A stretch of DNA of 5,205 nt, taken from Candidatus Ryanbacteria bacterium (GTDB taxonomy: Bacteria; Patescibacteriota; Minisyncoccia; Ryanbacterales; GWA2-47-10b). The DNA lies in the NCBI GenBank assembly GCA_943354465.1, contig CALRCC010000039.1:1-5205 (forward strand). The letters run 5' to 3'. Of this stretch, positions 1 to 5,205 are shown in pieces. Numbering within the stretch: position 1 is the first letter of the stretch; each line of letters begins with the position of its first letter. The notes under the pieces were generated by a model. The model was not told where the DNA came from. It saw nothing but the letters and a program-made list of their open reading frames with translations, and did no database searches. The translations under genes were made by a program, and so were the position numbers.

Positions 1-88
1 GATCGCGCCTTATATCAACCCAGCCGGCAAGTTCTACCTCGGCACCAATATATTTCGGAGTATCTACAATATGAATCCGCTTTTCCAT
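1..88 (-). CDS. aspS: Aspartyl (or asparaginyl) tRNA synthetase, N-terminal fragment
   Basis: The minus strand reads ATG at 88-86 and stays open for 29 codons to the window edge, giving a protein that starts MEKRIHIVDTPKYIG and continues AEVELAGWVDIRRD. The pattern 'V-x-L-x-GWV-x-x-RRD' a few tens of residues from the start is the opening of the OB-fold anticodon-binding domain of class IIb aminoacyl-tRNA synthetases. RRD is the usual AspS wording (normally followed by HGK and an FxDLRD stretch), so AspS is preferred over AsnS or LysS. The enzyme charges tRNA-Asp (or tRNA-Asp/Asn) with aspartate using ATP in the cytoplasm. The catalytic domain is outside the window. No strong Shine-Dalgarno sequence is visible. 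The gene follows the histidine kinase on the same strand but is separated from it by a hairpin terminator, so it is probably a separate transcription unit. Confidence 0.72.
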   Translation of the reverse strand, partial: MEKRIHIVDTPKYIGAEVELAGWVDIRRD

Positions 89-109
89 AACACTTAATAT
101 ATCAGGAAA

Positions 110-138
110 CAAAATCCACGCATAGTGCGTGGATTTTG
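110..138 (-). terminator. Hairpin terminator downstream of the histidine kinase
   Basis: A perfect 12-bp inverted repeat pairs 110-121 (CAAAATCCACGC) with 127-138 (GCGTGGATTTTG) around a 5-base loop at 122-126. It begins 7 bases past the kinase stop codon in the minus-strand direction. Read on the minus strand the GC-rich core is followed by TTTTGTTTCC, so the U-run is partly inside the stem, a common layout for factor-independent terminators that can work in both directions. It separates the kinase from the downstream tRNA synthetase gene. Confidence 0.75.
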
Positions 139-144
139 GGCTTA

Positions 145-1764
145 CTATATGCGCACAAGTGGCAAAAGCATAAAGAAGGTGCTGCCTTTGCCTTTGCCGG
201 GTGATGTGGCGCCGATGGAGCCGCCGTGAGCTTCTGCAATCAATTTGGCTACATACAAACCGAGACCCAGACCTTCGGTATGAATTGCGCTCTGTTCTTT
301 GCCTCTAACAAATTTGCCAAACAGTTTGCGCGATTCTTCACTACTCAATCCTGGACCAGTATCGGTGACTGAAAAACGTATAAGATTATCTTCTTGCGTG
401 ATTTTTACGCTAACGTCGCCTGAATTTGTATATTTAAATGCATTATCAACAAGGTTAAGCATGACCTGATGCAATTTATTTGCATCACCTATAATCAGGT
501 CGTCTATAAAATATTTTTCTAATGTAAGTTTGATTTTTTTATTTCTTGCGACAATTTGAAAATCAGAAACAATAGACGAGACTATCTCAAACAAACGCGT
601 TGGCTTCATATCAAACTGCATGCGTCCGCGCTCCATGCGTGAGAGATCGAGCAAGTCATTAACCAGTGCGATCAGTCGTTCGTTTGATATATATACTTTT
701 TCGAGTGGATCGTGAATCTTTGTCTCCAGCTTGCCGTATGTACCCTCACGCATCATTGATATATATCCTTTTATAATTGAGAGTGGTGTGCGTAGTTGAT
801 GCGATGCAATTGAGATAAAGTCAGACTTTGCCTCATCGAGCGATTTAAGATCAATGTTTGCGATTTCCAGATCAAGAGCGAGCTTTTCCATTTTCTCACG
901 CGTTTTGACTTCGCGTAATACTGAACGAATAAGCAAGATACCTAGCACGAGCGATCCTACCAACAACACTGCGCCTACAGCCACATCATAAATGTCGCGC
1001 GCTGCGAGTAACCGTACCAAAAGTAGAATCCAAAGGGCGAATATCAGCAATTCAGTGGCGATTGTTTTAATATCGAGCAAACGATATTTTATAATCGCGT
1101 AAGCCGTCAAAATAATAAACGGAAAAAAGAAAAGTGGTGCAAACGGTATAAGAACAAGAATCTCATACATGGTAGGCAAAATAAGATTGAACACCAAGAC
1201 AAAAGAAAATGTGATAACGGTGCCTAAAAATACAAGCTTGTATTGCGCGCGCTCAACGCCTGTTGCTAATCTTGTTTTTTTAAACAGCATAATAATTGCC
1301 GCAAAAACAAAACCAATAGATACTATGCCGAACACTGGAAGGGCTGGACCGTGAATCGCTTTTGCCACATGGTCTGTGGACGGCATATGTTCAATACCGC
1401 CAAACATATATGGTGTCATGGTCAATATCGCCGTTGCGATAGTTAATGGCCATAATATCCATCTGTATAACAATGGCGCTGTGTATGTTTTTTTGGGAAA
1501 AATAGAAAATAAATAAAAAATAGAAAAAGCATGCCAAACAGCAAAAAATATAGTCAAACGTAAAAACAATAATATGCGTGGTGGCGCAAAGCCCGCTTGA
1601 TTGCTCATAAAATTAAACGCGGCATACAATATGGTCAATAGCGTAAACAATAAAAACGCTCTGTTTGTAGAACTTTTTTTGTTGTTTACAAATACAACAA
1701 CGCCTAGTATGGCGATGGCCGTGCTAACTAAGCTAATCGCTATCAAATTAAAATCTCCAATCAT
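145..1764 (-). CDS. Membrane-bound sensor histidine kinase (multi-TM N-terminus, HisKA + HATPase_c)
   Basis: This is a 539-residue sensor kinase that autophosphorylates on a histidine and would pass the phosphate to a response regulator not present here. The first ~283 residues are mostly hydrophobic with about nine predicted membrane segments (near 6-26, 36-52, 63-88, 101-119, 139-160, 176-199, 203-226, 237-254, 260-282). The first seven resemble the 7TM sensor region found at the N-terminus of some histidine kinases. A helical linker (284-312) leads to the HisKA H-box SHQLRTPL with phospho-acceptor His322. The ATPase domain has the N-box (N437, D440, N441, K444), G1 DTGPG (468-472), F-box LFGKF (481-485), G2 GLGLGL (498-503) and a final GKGSTFFMLLP. 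All catalytic motifs are intact and the length is normal. No extracellular sensor or receiver domain is seen. It lies 7 bases after the nitroreductase stop, suggesting co-transcription. The ATG at 1764 has no Shine-Dalgarno sequence; an in-frame TTG at 1746-1744 is preceded by GGAG at 8 bases and is an alternative start. The signal sensed is unknown. Confidence 0.93.
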   Translation of the reverse strand: MIGDFNLIAISLVSTAIAILGVVVFVNNKKSSTNRAFLLFTLLTILYAAFNFMSNQAGFAPPRILLFLRLTIFFAVWHAFSIFYLFSIFPKKTYTAPLLYRWILWPLTIATAILTMTPYMFGGIEHMPSTDHVAKAIHGPALPVFGIVSIGFVFAAIIMLFKKTRLATGVERAQYKLVFLGTVITFSFVLVFNLILPTMYEILVLIPFAPLFFFPFIILTAYAIIKYRLLDIKTIATELLIFALWILLLVRLLAARDIYDVAVGAVLLVGSLVLGILLIRSVLREVKTREKMEKLALDLEIANIDLKSLDEAKSDFISIASHQLRTPLSIIKGYISMMREGTYGKLETKIHDPLEKVYISNERLIALVNDLLDLSRMERGRMQFDMKPTRLFEIVSSIVSDFQIVARNKKIKLTLEKYFIDDLIIGDANKLHQVMLNLVDNAFKYTNSGDVSVKITQEDNLIRFSVTDTGPGLSSEESRKLFGKFVRGKEQSAIHTEGLGLGLYVAKLIAEAHGGSIGATSPGKGKGSTFFMLLPLVRI

Positions 1765-1771
1765 TCAAATA

Positions 1772-2833
1772 TTATACGCCAACAAACCTATTTATATCTA
1801 ACCTTGTAGCTCTCGCCGTCGGTTCTCCCCCATCACCAATGCGAAACATAAAAGCAATTGTTTTATTTTCTACGCCCAGTGCTTTTTGCATACTTGTATA
1901 CCCCTTCTGCATCAGATGGATATGCCTATGTTCAAACGCCGCAAGATCACCGTGCTTTACGCGTAAGAAAAGATAGATGAGGCCTGCGAGCGGCTGAAAG
2001 CTTAAACCAAGCTTTGTGGTATTGAGCCATATGCGCTGGGCCGTCATACCCGCCTGCACAAAGTGCTCGGGTGTTTCATCATCAATAACTATCGCGCCTA
2101 CCAGTGACCCTGACGCATATAGCTGGCCATTGCCAAGTGCTACAAAACGCGGAAAGCCGACCACGCCCAACACGCGCATCACCGGCCACCTGCGAAACAA
2201 TTTAAAGAGCACTTTTACCGGTGGGGGTAGCTCGAGCGTATCTATATAGAAGCCGATGCTTTTTTCGTCATCTTCTTGTTTAGTCCAATTGATATGGTTA
2301 AAGAAAAAGCCGTGCATGAGTTTGTTTTCAAATATCACACGCTCGTTTGATGCTGCAGCGTTGGCTACGGTCTTGATAGCACCCTTGTCGGTAGTGAGTA
2401 TTATTTTTACGCCATCATCAGCCACGCCGTCAGTGAGCCATTTTTTTGTCTCATCAGTGATGTCTACTTTTTTGTACGGTTTGCGGTTTGTGGTGCGCTT
2501 GAAAATACTTTCAAAGAGCGGCTCTGCCTTGGGTTCGCGTCCGGTAAACTGTATCAACGCCACCCGATCGGATTCATGACCTTCTGGAAATAACACAAAG
2601 CGTGCATCAAAGCCGTAGTGCAAGGCGGCGATGTGCATATTTTCTAGCAGTGCTCCGTGCGCAAAGTACGACGCACGCTGACCCCAGCTATACAAAGAAT
2701 CATCACGCTCAGGGATATTGTAAAGCGCCAGCTCACCATCACCGCGTACTTCAAAACGCCACGGCTGGCAATTTTCACCAGACGGCGCATGAATACCCGC
2801 CTCTATTATCTTAAGCAACACAGCCCGATCCAT
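1772..2833 (-). CDS. Nitroreductase-family FMN-dependent protein (long, ~353 aa)
   Basis: The protein starts MDRAVLLKIIEAG and contains HAPSGENCQPW near residues 15-25, the N-terminal phosphate/FMN-binding motif of the nitroreductase superfamily (usually R-x-S-x-x-x-QPW). Further family-like stretches are FKRTTNRKPY, a helix with AGMTAQRIWLNTTKLGLSFQP (in this family the helix before the second flavin contact), and a C-terminal RIGDGGEPTARATRL. Such proteins bind FMN and reduce nitro-aromatics, quinones or related acceptors with NAD(P)H, as soluble dimers. At ~353 residues it is much longer than the usual ~200. The length is closer to the Acg-like/long nitroreductases, some of which are flavin-storing or of unknown substrate. 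I chose ATG 2833 because the family motif starts soon after it. A GTG at 2863 (adding ten residues, RLFFFRIEA-like) also has a purine-rich upstream run, but it lies in the loop of a hairpin and in the repeated element. The gene is first in a probable operon with the histidine kinase. The substrate is unknown. Confidence 0.85.
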   Translation of the reverse strand: MDRAVLLKIIEAGIHAPSGENCQPWRFEVRGDGELALYNIPERDDSLYSWGQRASYFAHGALLENMHIAALHYGFDARFVLFPEGHESDRVALIQFTGREPKAEPLFESIFKRTTNRKPYKKVDITDETKKWLTDGVADDGVKIILTTDKGAIKTVANAAASNERVIFENKLMHGFFFNHINWTKQEDDEKSIGFYIDTLELPPPVKVLFKLFRRWPVMRVLGVVGFPRFVALGNGQLYASGSLVGAIVIDDETPEHFVQAGMTAQRIWLNTTKLGLSFQPLAGLIYLFLRVKHGDLAAFEHRHIHLMQKGYTSMQKALGVENKTIAFMFRIGDGGEPTARATRLDINRFVGV

Positions 2834-2844
2834 TGCCTCTATTC

Positions 2845-2882
2845 TAAAGAAAAAAAGGCGCACTGTCGCCCCCCTTTCTTTA
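2845..2882 (-). promoter_or_regulatory. Long imperfect palindrome in the nitroreductase 5' region
   Basis: An 8-bp outer arm (2845-2852 TAAAGAAA with 2875-2882 TTTCTTTA) and a 4-bp inner arm (2857-2860 GGCG with 2867-2870 CGCC) are separated by A4 opposite C4, with a 6-base loop. In minus-strand RNA the A4/C4 mismatch becomes U4 opposite G4, so G-U wobbles would make one continuous 16-bp stem. The loop holds the GTG at 2863 and the stem holds the GGGGGG run. The structure lies between the -10 and the preferred ATG of the nitroreductase, so it could act as an operator, leader hairpin or transcript attenuator (GC core followed by T7). It overlaps copy 1 of the direct repeat. Confidence 0.5.
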
Positions 2883-2892
2883 TATATCCACA
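2855..2892. repeat. Direct repeat copy 1 (38 bp)
   Basis: This stretch (AAGGCGCACTGTCGCC, six C in all before TTTCTTTATATATCCACA) recurs at 4985-5025, identical except that the second copy has three extra bases (TCC) after the C-run. It covers the upstream end of the nitroreductase gene and its -10 box. Together the copies bracket the IucA/IucC-like and hydrolase genes in the same orientation. Similarity stops abruptly on the left (A versus C) and fades after CCACA on the right. Confidence 0.9.
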
Positions 2893-2907
2893 GACTTGTT
2901 TCGCCAA
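2879..2907 (-). promoter_or_regulatory. Candidate sigma70-type promoter for nitroreductase-kinase operon
   Basis: On the minus strand TTGGCG (2907-2902; 4 of 6 to TTGACA) is followed by 17 bases and then TATAAA (2884-2879; 5 of 6 to TATAAT). Transcription would start near 2872, inside the G-run, about 40 bases before the ATG at 2833. The -35 overlaps a small perfect inverted repeat CGCC-AATAA-GGCG (2902-2914) that could bind a regulator. Copy 2 of the repeat retains the -10 but not this -35. Confidence 0.45.
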
Positions 2908-2997
2908 TAAGGCGTATTTACTAAATCAATAAAATATGTTATTTATATGACGAACACAACAAAACAAGCTCAACCGCTCTTTTATAAAAATCTATAC

Positions 2998-3003
2998 AAG
3001 GAG
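2998..3003 (+). promoter_or_regulatory. Shine-Dalgarno sequence fixing the start of the IucA/IucC-like gene
   Basis: AAGGAG lies 6 bases before ATG 3010 (and 3 before the adjacent ATG 3007). The more upstream in-frame ATG at 2947 has only AT-rich sequence (AATATGTTATTTAT) ahead of it and no ribosome binding site. The start at 3010 is therefore preferred, and 2947-3009 is likely untranslated leader. Confidence 0.65.
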
Positions 3004-3009
3004 AAGATG

Positions 3010-4218
3010 ATGCGAGCTACTAATCTACTAGAAGGCAATCCGTATGATCACACCATCTACGGTGAGAGGTATCTTAATGACTCCAAGGGTCGGTTCGAGG
3101 ATTATTCTGAAGTTGATCCAAGATTTGACCCGCAGGGCTCTCTTCAAATCATTGAACTGCCATATGCACTTCTTCCGCCCGAGCATTGTATAATCTTGCG
3201 GGATGAACCATCGCCCAAATTGGAGGCGTGGGCACGCATTGGTCATAAATATCGATTTTTTTGGCACCCAGACCTTACCCGTGAAGAGCTCGAGATTTGT
3301 GGCACATCACCTTCTCAACCCACAAGTTCTACGAGGACACTTCTTACGGAAGAACCTTTTCGTGTCTACATCAAGACAGACTTGGATAAAAAGCATTTTC
3401 GGTTTGTACGAAGATTAAAGCGAAGTTCTGTTGAGCATAGTATCGCAATTTCTTCAGAACTCCACTCTCTATGTAGGGATCAAGCGGCGCCTGCTCGCTA
3501 CTCCTTCTTGCCCGAGTCACTCGGATTAGTCATTGCTGGTGGAAAGCATGAGGGATCTGGGATGCTTTATCGTGAAGTAGAGCCCTTCCCGCGCGCTAAA
3601 GATAGGCGCATGATCATCCCATATCACGCACTCTATGCGTCCGATCCGAATGCAAGCGAAGATCTACCTCTCCTCACTCAACTTACAATCCTCCATGGTA
3701 GCAATGATAAAATTGGCTACTTTGTTTCAGAAATCGTCGGCCCTATACTTGAGGCGTGGATATTTCTTGTTTCAAAGGGCGGACTGTTGCCGGAACTACA
3801 TGGGCAAAACTCACTCCTAGAACTGGATATGAATTTGTGCCCGAGGCGCATTGTGCATCGTGATTTTCAAGGGACATATAGTGACTCACGAATTCGCGCG
3901 GGCCTCGGTCTTCATCTCTTTTCTAAGCATGTCGTTGGAGTTGAGCCGGGAACAACGATACAGTCTCAATATAGTCATGTCTTCGATGGTATGATTGGAC
4001 GATACTTGCTCTCTCGGCTTACAACAACATTCTGCGCCTCTTTCGGCGAAGAATATCTGAAGGTCGCTAACGCGATAAAGGCATATCATCTCCGTATTCC
4101 CGAATGCAGGGTGCCCGATTTCCCACAAACAACATATCGTTTTGGGAGCACCGCAAAAGAGCAAGCGGGAAATGAAGTAACCCTCGTCGATACAGGAGTA
4201 TTGCCGGAATTTCGCTGA
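3010..4218 (+). CDS. Short divergent IucA/IucC-family (NIS synthetase-like) protein
   Basis: The 402-residue product (423 if started at 2947; residue numbers here use the 423 form) carries motifs of NRPS-independent siderophore synthetases. PTSSTRTL (125-132) matches the ATP-binding 'S-x-R-T' loop and IKTDL (142-146) lies where the family has 'K-L-S/P-L'. ELHGQNSLLELD (283-294) matches the family 'E-x-H-x-QN-x-L-L' nucleotide/metal site, and RIVHRDFQG (301-309) matches the 'R-D-x-x-G' segment of the FhuF-like C-terminal half. These enzymes adenylate a carboxylate (often citrate or a derivative) and condense it with an amine or alcohol in the cytoplasm. The usual length is near 600 residues, so the N-terminal region here is much reduced; it ends in TGA with no sign of frameshift. 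No transporter or typical siderophore partner is adjacent, only a serine hydrolase downstream. It could be a siderophore enzyme or a family member recruited to another carboxylate-amine ligation. The family call is motif-based; substrate unknown. Confidence 0.68.
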   Translation: MRATNLLEGNPYDHTIYGERYLNDSKGRFEDYSEVDPRFDPQGSLQIIELPYALLPPEHCIILRDEPSPKLEAWARIGHKYRFFWHPDLTREELEICGTSPSQPTSSTRTLLTEEPFRVYIKTDLDKKHFRFVRRLKRSSVEHSIAISSELHSLCRDQAAPARYSFLPESLGLVIAGGKHEGSGMLYREVEPFPRAKDRRMIIPYHALYASDPNASEDLPLLTQLTILHGSNDKIGYFVSEIVGPILEAWIFLVSKGGLLPELHGQNSLLELDMNLCPRRIVHRDFQGTYSDSRIRAGLGLHLFSKHVVGVEPGTTIQSQYSHVFDGMIGRYLLSRLTTTFCASFGEEYLKVANAIKAYHLRIPECRVPDFPQTTYRFGSTAKEQAGNEVTLVDTGVLPEFR

Positions 4219-4223
4219 AAGCC

Positions 4224-4258
4224 AATACCTCCTCGCTTATTATTAGCGAGGAGGTATT
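4224..4258 (+). terminator. Perfect 14-bp hairpin between synthetase-like and hydrolase genes
   Basis: AATACCTCCTCGCT (4224-4237) pairs perfectly with AGCGAGGAGGTATT (4245-4258) around a 7-base loop (TATTATT). It starts 5 bases after the TGA of the upstream gene. It is followed by an A/T-mixed stretch (ATTTATATATG) rather than a clean T-run, so it would be a weak or partial terminator. Because the 3' arm contains AGGAGG, the ribosome site for the next gene, it may instead control translation of the hydrolase (see the separate site). Confidence 0.7.
4249..4254 (+). promoter_or_regulatory. Hydrolase Shine-Dalgarno sequence buried in hairpin arm
   Basis: AGGAGG is the best ribosome binding site upstream of ATG 4267, at a spacing of 12 bases (slightly long). 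It is fully base-paired in the 14-bp hairpin. A ribosome finishing at the upstream TGA (4216-4218) would cover part of the 5' arm and could open it, which would couple the two genes translationally. The sequestration is seen in the sequence; the coupling is inference. Confidence 0.5.
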
Positions 4259-4266
4259 ATTTATAT

Positions 4267-4974
4267 ATGGAGACTCACACAATACAAGGACTCTTTTCCG
4301 AGAGCGTGATTGTATACCACTACCCGAGCAATAAGCCATCAAAAAAAAGCATTTTAGTGCTGAAAGGAATTTATGGAGAGCATGATCCAAACGGGCTTTC
4401 TTGGGATAATGCGCTAGTAAAATTATTACAAAATAATCACCATATAATTTTTATAAGAACCTCTCGCTTAAATAACAAAACGGATCGAGAGGCTTTTATT
4501 GGTAAAACTTTCGGACAAGAATGCTCTGAAATTGAAAGCGCTCTTGAGTACTGTAACAAAAATATCTTTCCGGAAGATATAACATGGTGTTGCATTGGCG
4601 CCTCTTTCGGCGGCACGATACTTCTCGGAACCCCGAGGACGCTTTCTCAAATGAAAGCTGTAATTATGATAGGTAGTGGGTGTGGGAAGACTCCTGAAAC
4701 CACAAAGCCCTTATTATCCACACTCCCAGAGACTGACCGGTTATTGCGTGCGCTCGATACTTATTCCGGTATATTTATTTTTTTACATGGCGAAAACGAC
4801 GTGGTCGTACCGGAATACTCTCAACGATTAATTTATGATCGAGCAGGGAAGCATTCTAACAAGCATAGATGGGTGAGCCTGCCAAATCTTGATCATAGCC
4901 TCCGCGACACCAGCACAAAAGAATCTTATATGGCAAAAATAGCATTCCAGTATATTTCAGGAGATTTCATATAA
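4267..4974 (+). CDS. Small alpha/beta-hydrolase fold serine hydrolase
   Basis: The 235-residue protein has the order of an alpha/beta hydrolase. An early strand SILVLKGIYG (28-37) stands where the oxyanion-hole loop lies. ITWCCIGASFGGTILL (105-120) is the nucleophile elbow G-x-S-x-G, with Ser113 in GASFG. A later strand IFIFLHGENDVVVP (169-182) supplies the acid Asp178. LPNLDHSLRD (205-214) supplies the catalytic His210. The complete Ser-Asp-His triad suggests an active esterase, thioesterase or amidase. No signal peptide or membrane segment is seen, so it should be cytoplasmic. It follows the IucA/IucC-like gene on the same strand after 48 bases, including a hairpin that holds its ribosome site. 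In known siderophore loci such hydrolases cleave or release ester-linked products, so a similar partnership is possible here, but the substrate cannot be read from the sequence. Confidence 0.85.
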   Translation: METHTIQGLFSESVIVYHYPSNKPSKKSILVLKGIYGEHDPNGLSWDNALVKLLQNNHHIIFIRTSRLNNKTDREAFIGKTFGQECSEIESALEYCNKNIFPEDITWCCIGASFGGTILLGTPRTLSQMKAVIMIGSGCGKTPETTKPLLSTLPETDRLLRALDTYSGIFIFLHGENDVVVPEYSQRLIYDRAGKHSNKHRWVSLPNLDHSLRDTSTKESYMAKIAFQYISGDFI

Positions 4975-4979
4975 ATATA

Positions 4980-4999
4980 GCGACAAGGCGCACTGTCGC
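4980..4999 (+). terminator. Hairpin after the hydrolase gene (possible terminator)
   Basis: GCGACA (4980-4985) pairs with TGTCGC (4994-4999) around an 8-base loop, 5 bases after the hydrolase stop. It is followed by a pyrimidine run (C5-TCC-TTTC-TTT), not a pure T-run, so termination efficiency is uncertain. An outer pairing of ATATAAA (4969-4975) with TTTATAT (5012-5018) is also possible. The 3' half lies in copy 2 of the direct repeat. Confidence 0.45.
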
Positions 5000-5025
5000 C
5001 CCCCTCCTTTCTTTATATATCCACA
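4985..5025. repeat. Direct repeat copy 2 (41 bp)
   Basis: This is the second copy of the element at 2855-2892, in the same orientation, 2130 bases away start to start. The only difference is an extra TCC after the C6 run. On the minus strand that insertion creates a classic AAAGGAGG followed by GTG, but the reading frame stops after eight codons, so no gene is started here. It sits between the hydrolase and the Nudix gene. Confidence 0.9.
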
Positions 5026-5104
5026 TGCTTAAGGAAATACATTACGTAGCCTTATATTAATAGGATTTATTGAAAAAATATTCATTTCATGAAAATATAA
5101 TTTT

Positions 5105-5205
5105 ATGAAAAAACTTAAACCAATCGCGCGTGTAGTCGTCTATGACTCTCAAGCAAATAAGATTCTATTGGTGAGAAATAAAGGAGAATCTTTTTGGTAT
5201 GCTGC
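5105..5205 (+). CDS. Nudix hydrolase, N-terminal fragment
   Basis: The frame from ATG 5105 reads MKKLKPIARVVVYDSQ, then ANKILLVRNKGESFWYA, and runs off the window after 33 codons. A beta-strand 'ARVVVYD', then 'KILLVRN' and then 'FWYA' is the usual lead-in of Nudix proteins, where the last part normally becomes W-x-x-PGG just before the GX5EX7REUXEEXGU box. Nudix enzymes cleave nucleoside diphosphates linked to another moiety, often as house-cleaning. The Nudix box itself is not in the window, so catalysis cannot be checked. There is no good Shine-Dalgarno sequence. The preceding 80 bases are AT-rich, with a TATAAT at 5096-5101 that is too close to the ATG for a normal leader. Confidence 0.75.
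   Translation, partial: MKKLKPIARVVVYDSQANKILLVRNKGESFWYA

Noticed and set aside
183..197. Hexanucleotide repetition GCCTTT near the end of the kinase gene
   Set aside because: It encodes the GKGKG stretch of the last ATPase motif, so coding explains it.
2834..2863. Upstream GTG start (2863) for the nitroreductase, preceded by AAAGGGG
   Set aside because: It adds ten residues not expected before the family's N-terminal helix, lies in a hairpin loop inside the repeated element, and the read promoter would start transcription within the putative ribosome site.
2016..2932. Open frames on the plus strand across the nitroreductase gene
   Set aside because: They are antisense to a well-supported family protein, their translations show no domain motifs, and none has a convincing ribosome site.
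2947..3009. ATG 2947 as start of the IucA/IucC-like gene
   Set aside because: It has no ribosome binding site, whereas AAGGAG stands 6 bases before ATG 3010. The added residues look non-domain-like. It remains possible.
4991..5016. Minus-strand AAAGGAGG plus GTG in repeat copy 2 as the start of a gene
   Set aside because: The frame meets TGA after eight codons inside the hydrolase 3' end, so it is at most a relic.
2855..5025. CRISPR array or classical insertion sequence
   Set aside because: There are only two repeat copies, 2.1 kb apart, with no spacers, no transposase or integrase, and no terminal inverted repeats at the unit ends.
5089..5101. ATG at 5089 and TATAAT at 5096-5101 before the Nudix gene
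   Set aside because: The ATG opens only three codons. The TATAAT is 3 bases from the Nudix ATG and its nearest TTGAAA (5070-5075) is 20 bases away, too far for a normal promoter, so I do not call it.

Overview
The window looks like a piece of a Patescibacteria (Candidate Phyla Radiation, Parcubacteria-like) genome, or a close relative. The main support is the sensor histidine kinase. It has a many-pass membrane N-terminus and an H-box reading SDFISIASHQLRTPLSIIKGY, a wording I associate strongly with that group. Other support is the visibly AT-rich sequence with short intergenic gaps, and TGA used as a stop (standard code 11, so not a Gracilibacteria-type recoded lineage). This placement is an inference from protein style; no rRNA is present.

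Left half, minus strand (read right to left): a nitroreductase-family flavoprotein (2833-1772), then 7 bases later a membrane histidine kinase (1764-145). A strong 12-bp hairpin (110-138) serves as their terminator. Next comes the first 29 codons of an aspartyl/asparaginyl-type tRNA synthetase, probably aspS, running off the left edge. A promoter with 17-base spacing (TTGGCG / TATAAA, minus strand, 2879-2907) can be read in front of the nitroreductase, so nitroreductase and kinase probably form a two-gene operon. No response regulator is visible.

Right half, plus strand: a short, divergent IucA/IucC-like (NRPS-independent siderophore synthetase superfamily) protein (3010-4218), followed after 48 bases by a small serine alpha/beta hydrolase (4267-4974). 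Between them lies a perfect 14-bp hairpin whose 3' arm contains the hydrolase's Shine-Dalgarno sequence. A Nudix hydrolase begins at 5105 and runs off the right edge.

The most notable feature is that the synthetase/hydrolase pair is bracketed by two copies of a 38/41-bp direct repeat (2855-2892 and 4985-5025). The copies are identical except for a 3-base insertion. Each sits in a hairpin-forming context, but with different outer arms. This is the signature expected if the two-gene unit were a discrete inserted or excisable cassette placed between the nitroreductase promoter and the Nudix gene. A synthetase of the siderophore type paired with a hydrolase would be unexpected in a biosynthetically reduced lineage, and the two may make and release (or hydrolyse) a small carboxylate-amine conjugate. 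That functional link is inference.
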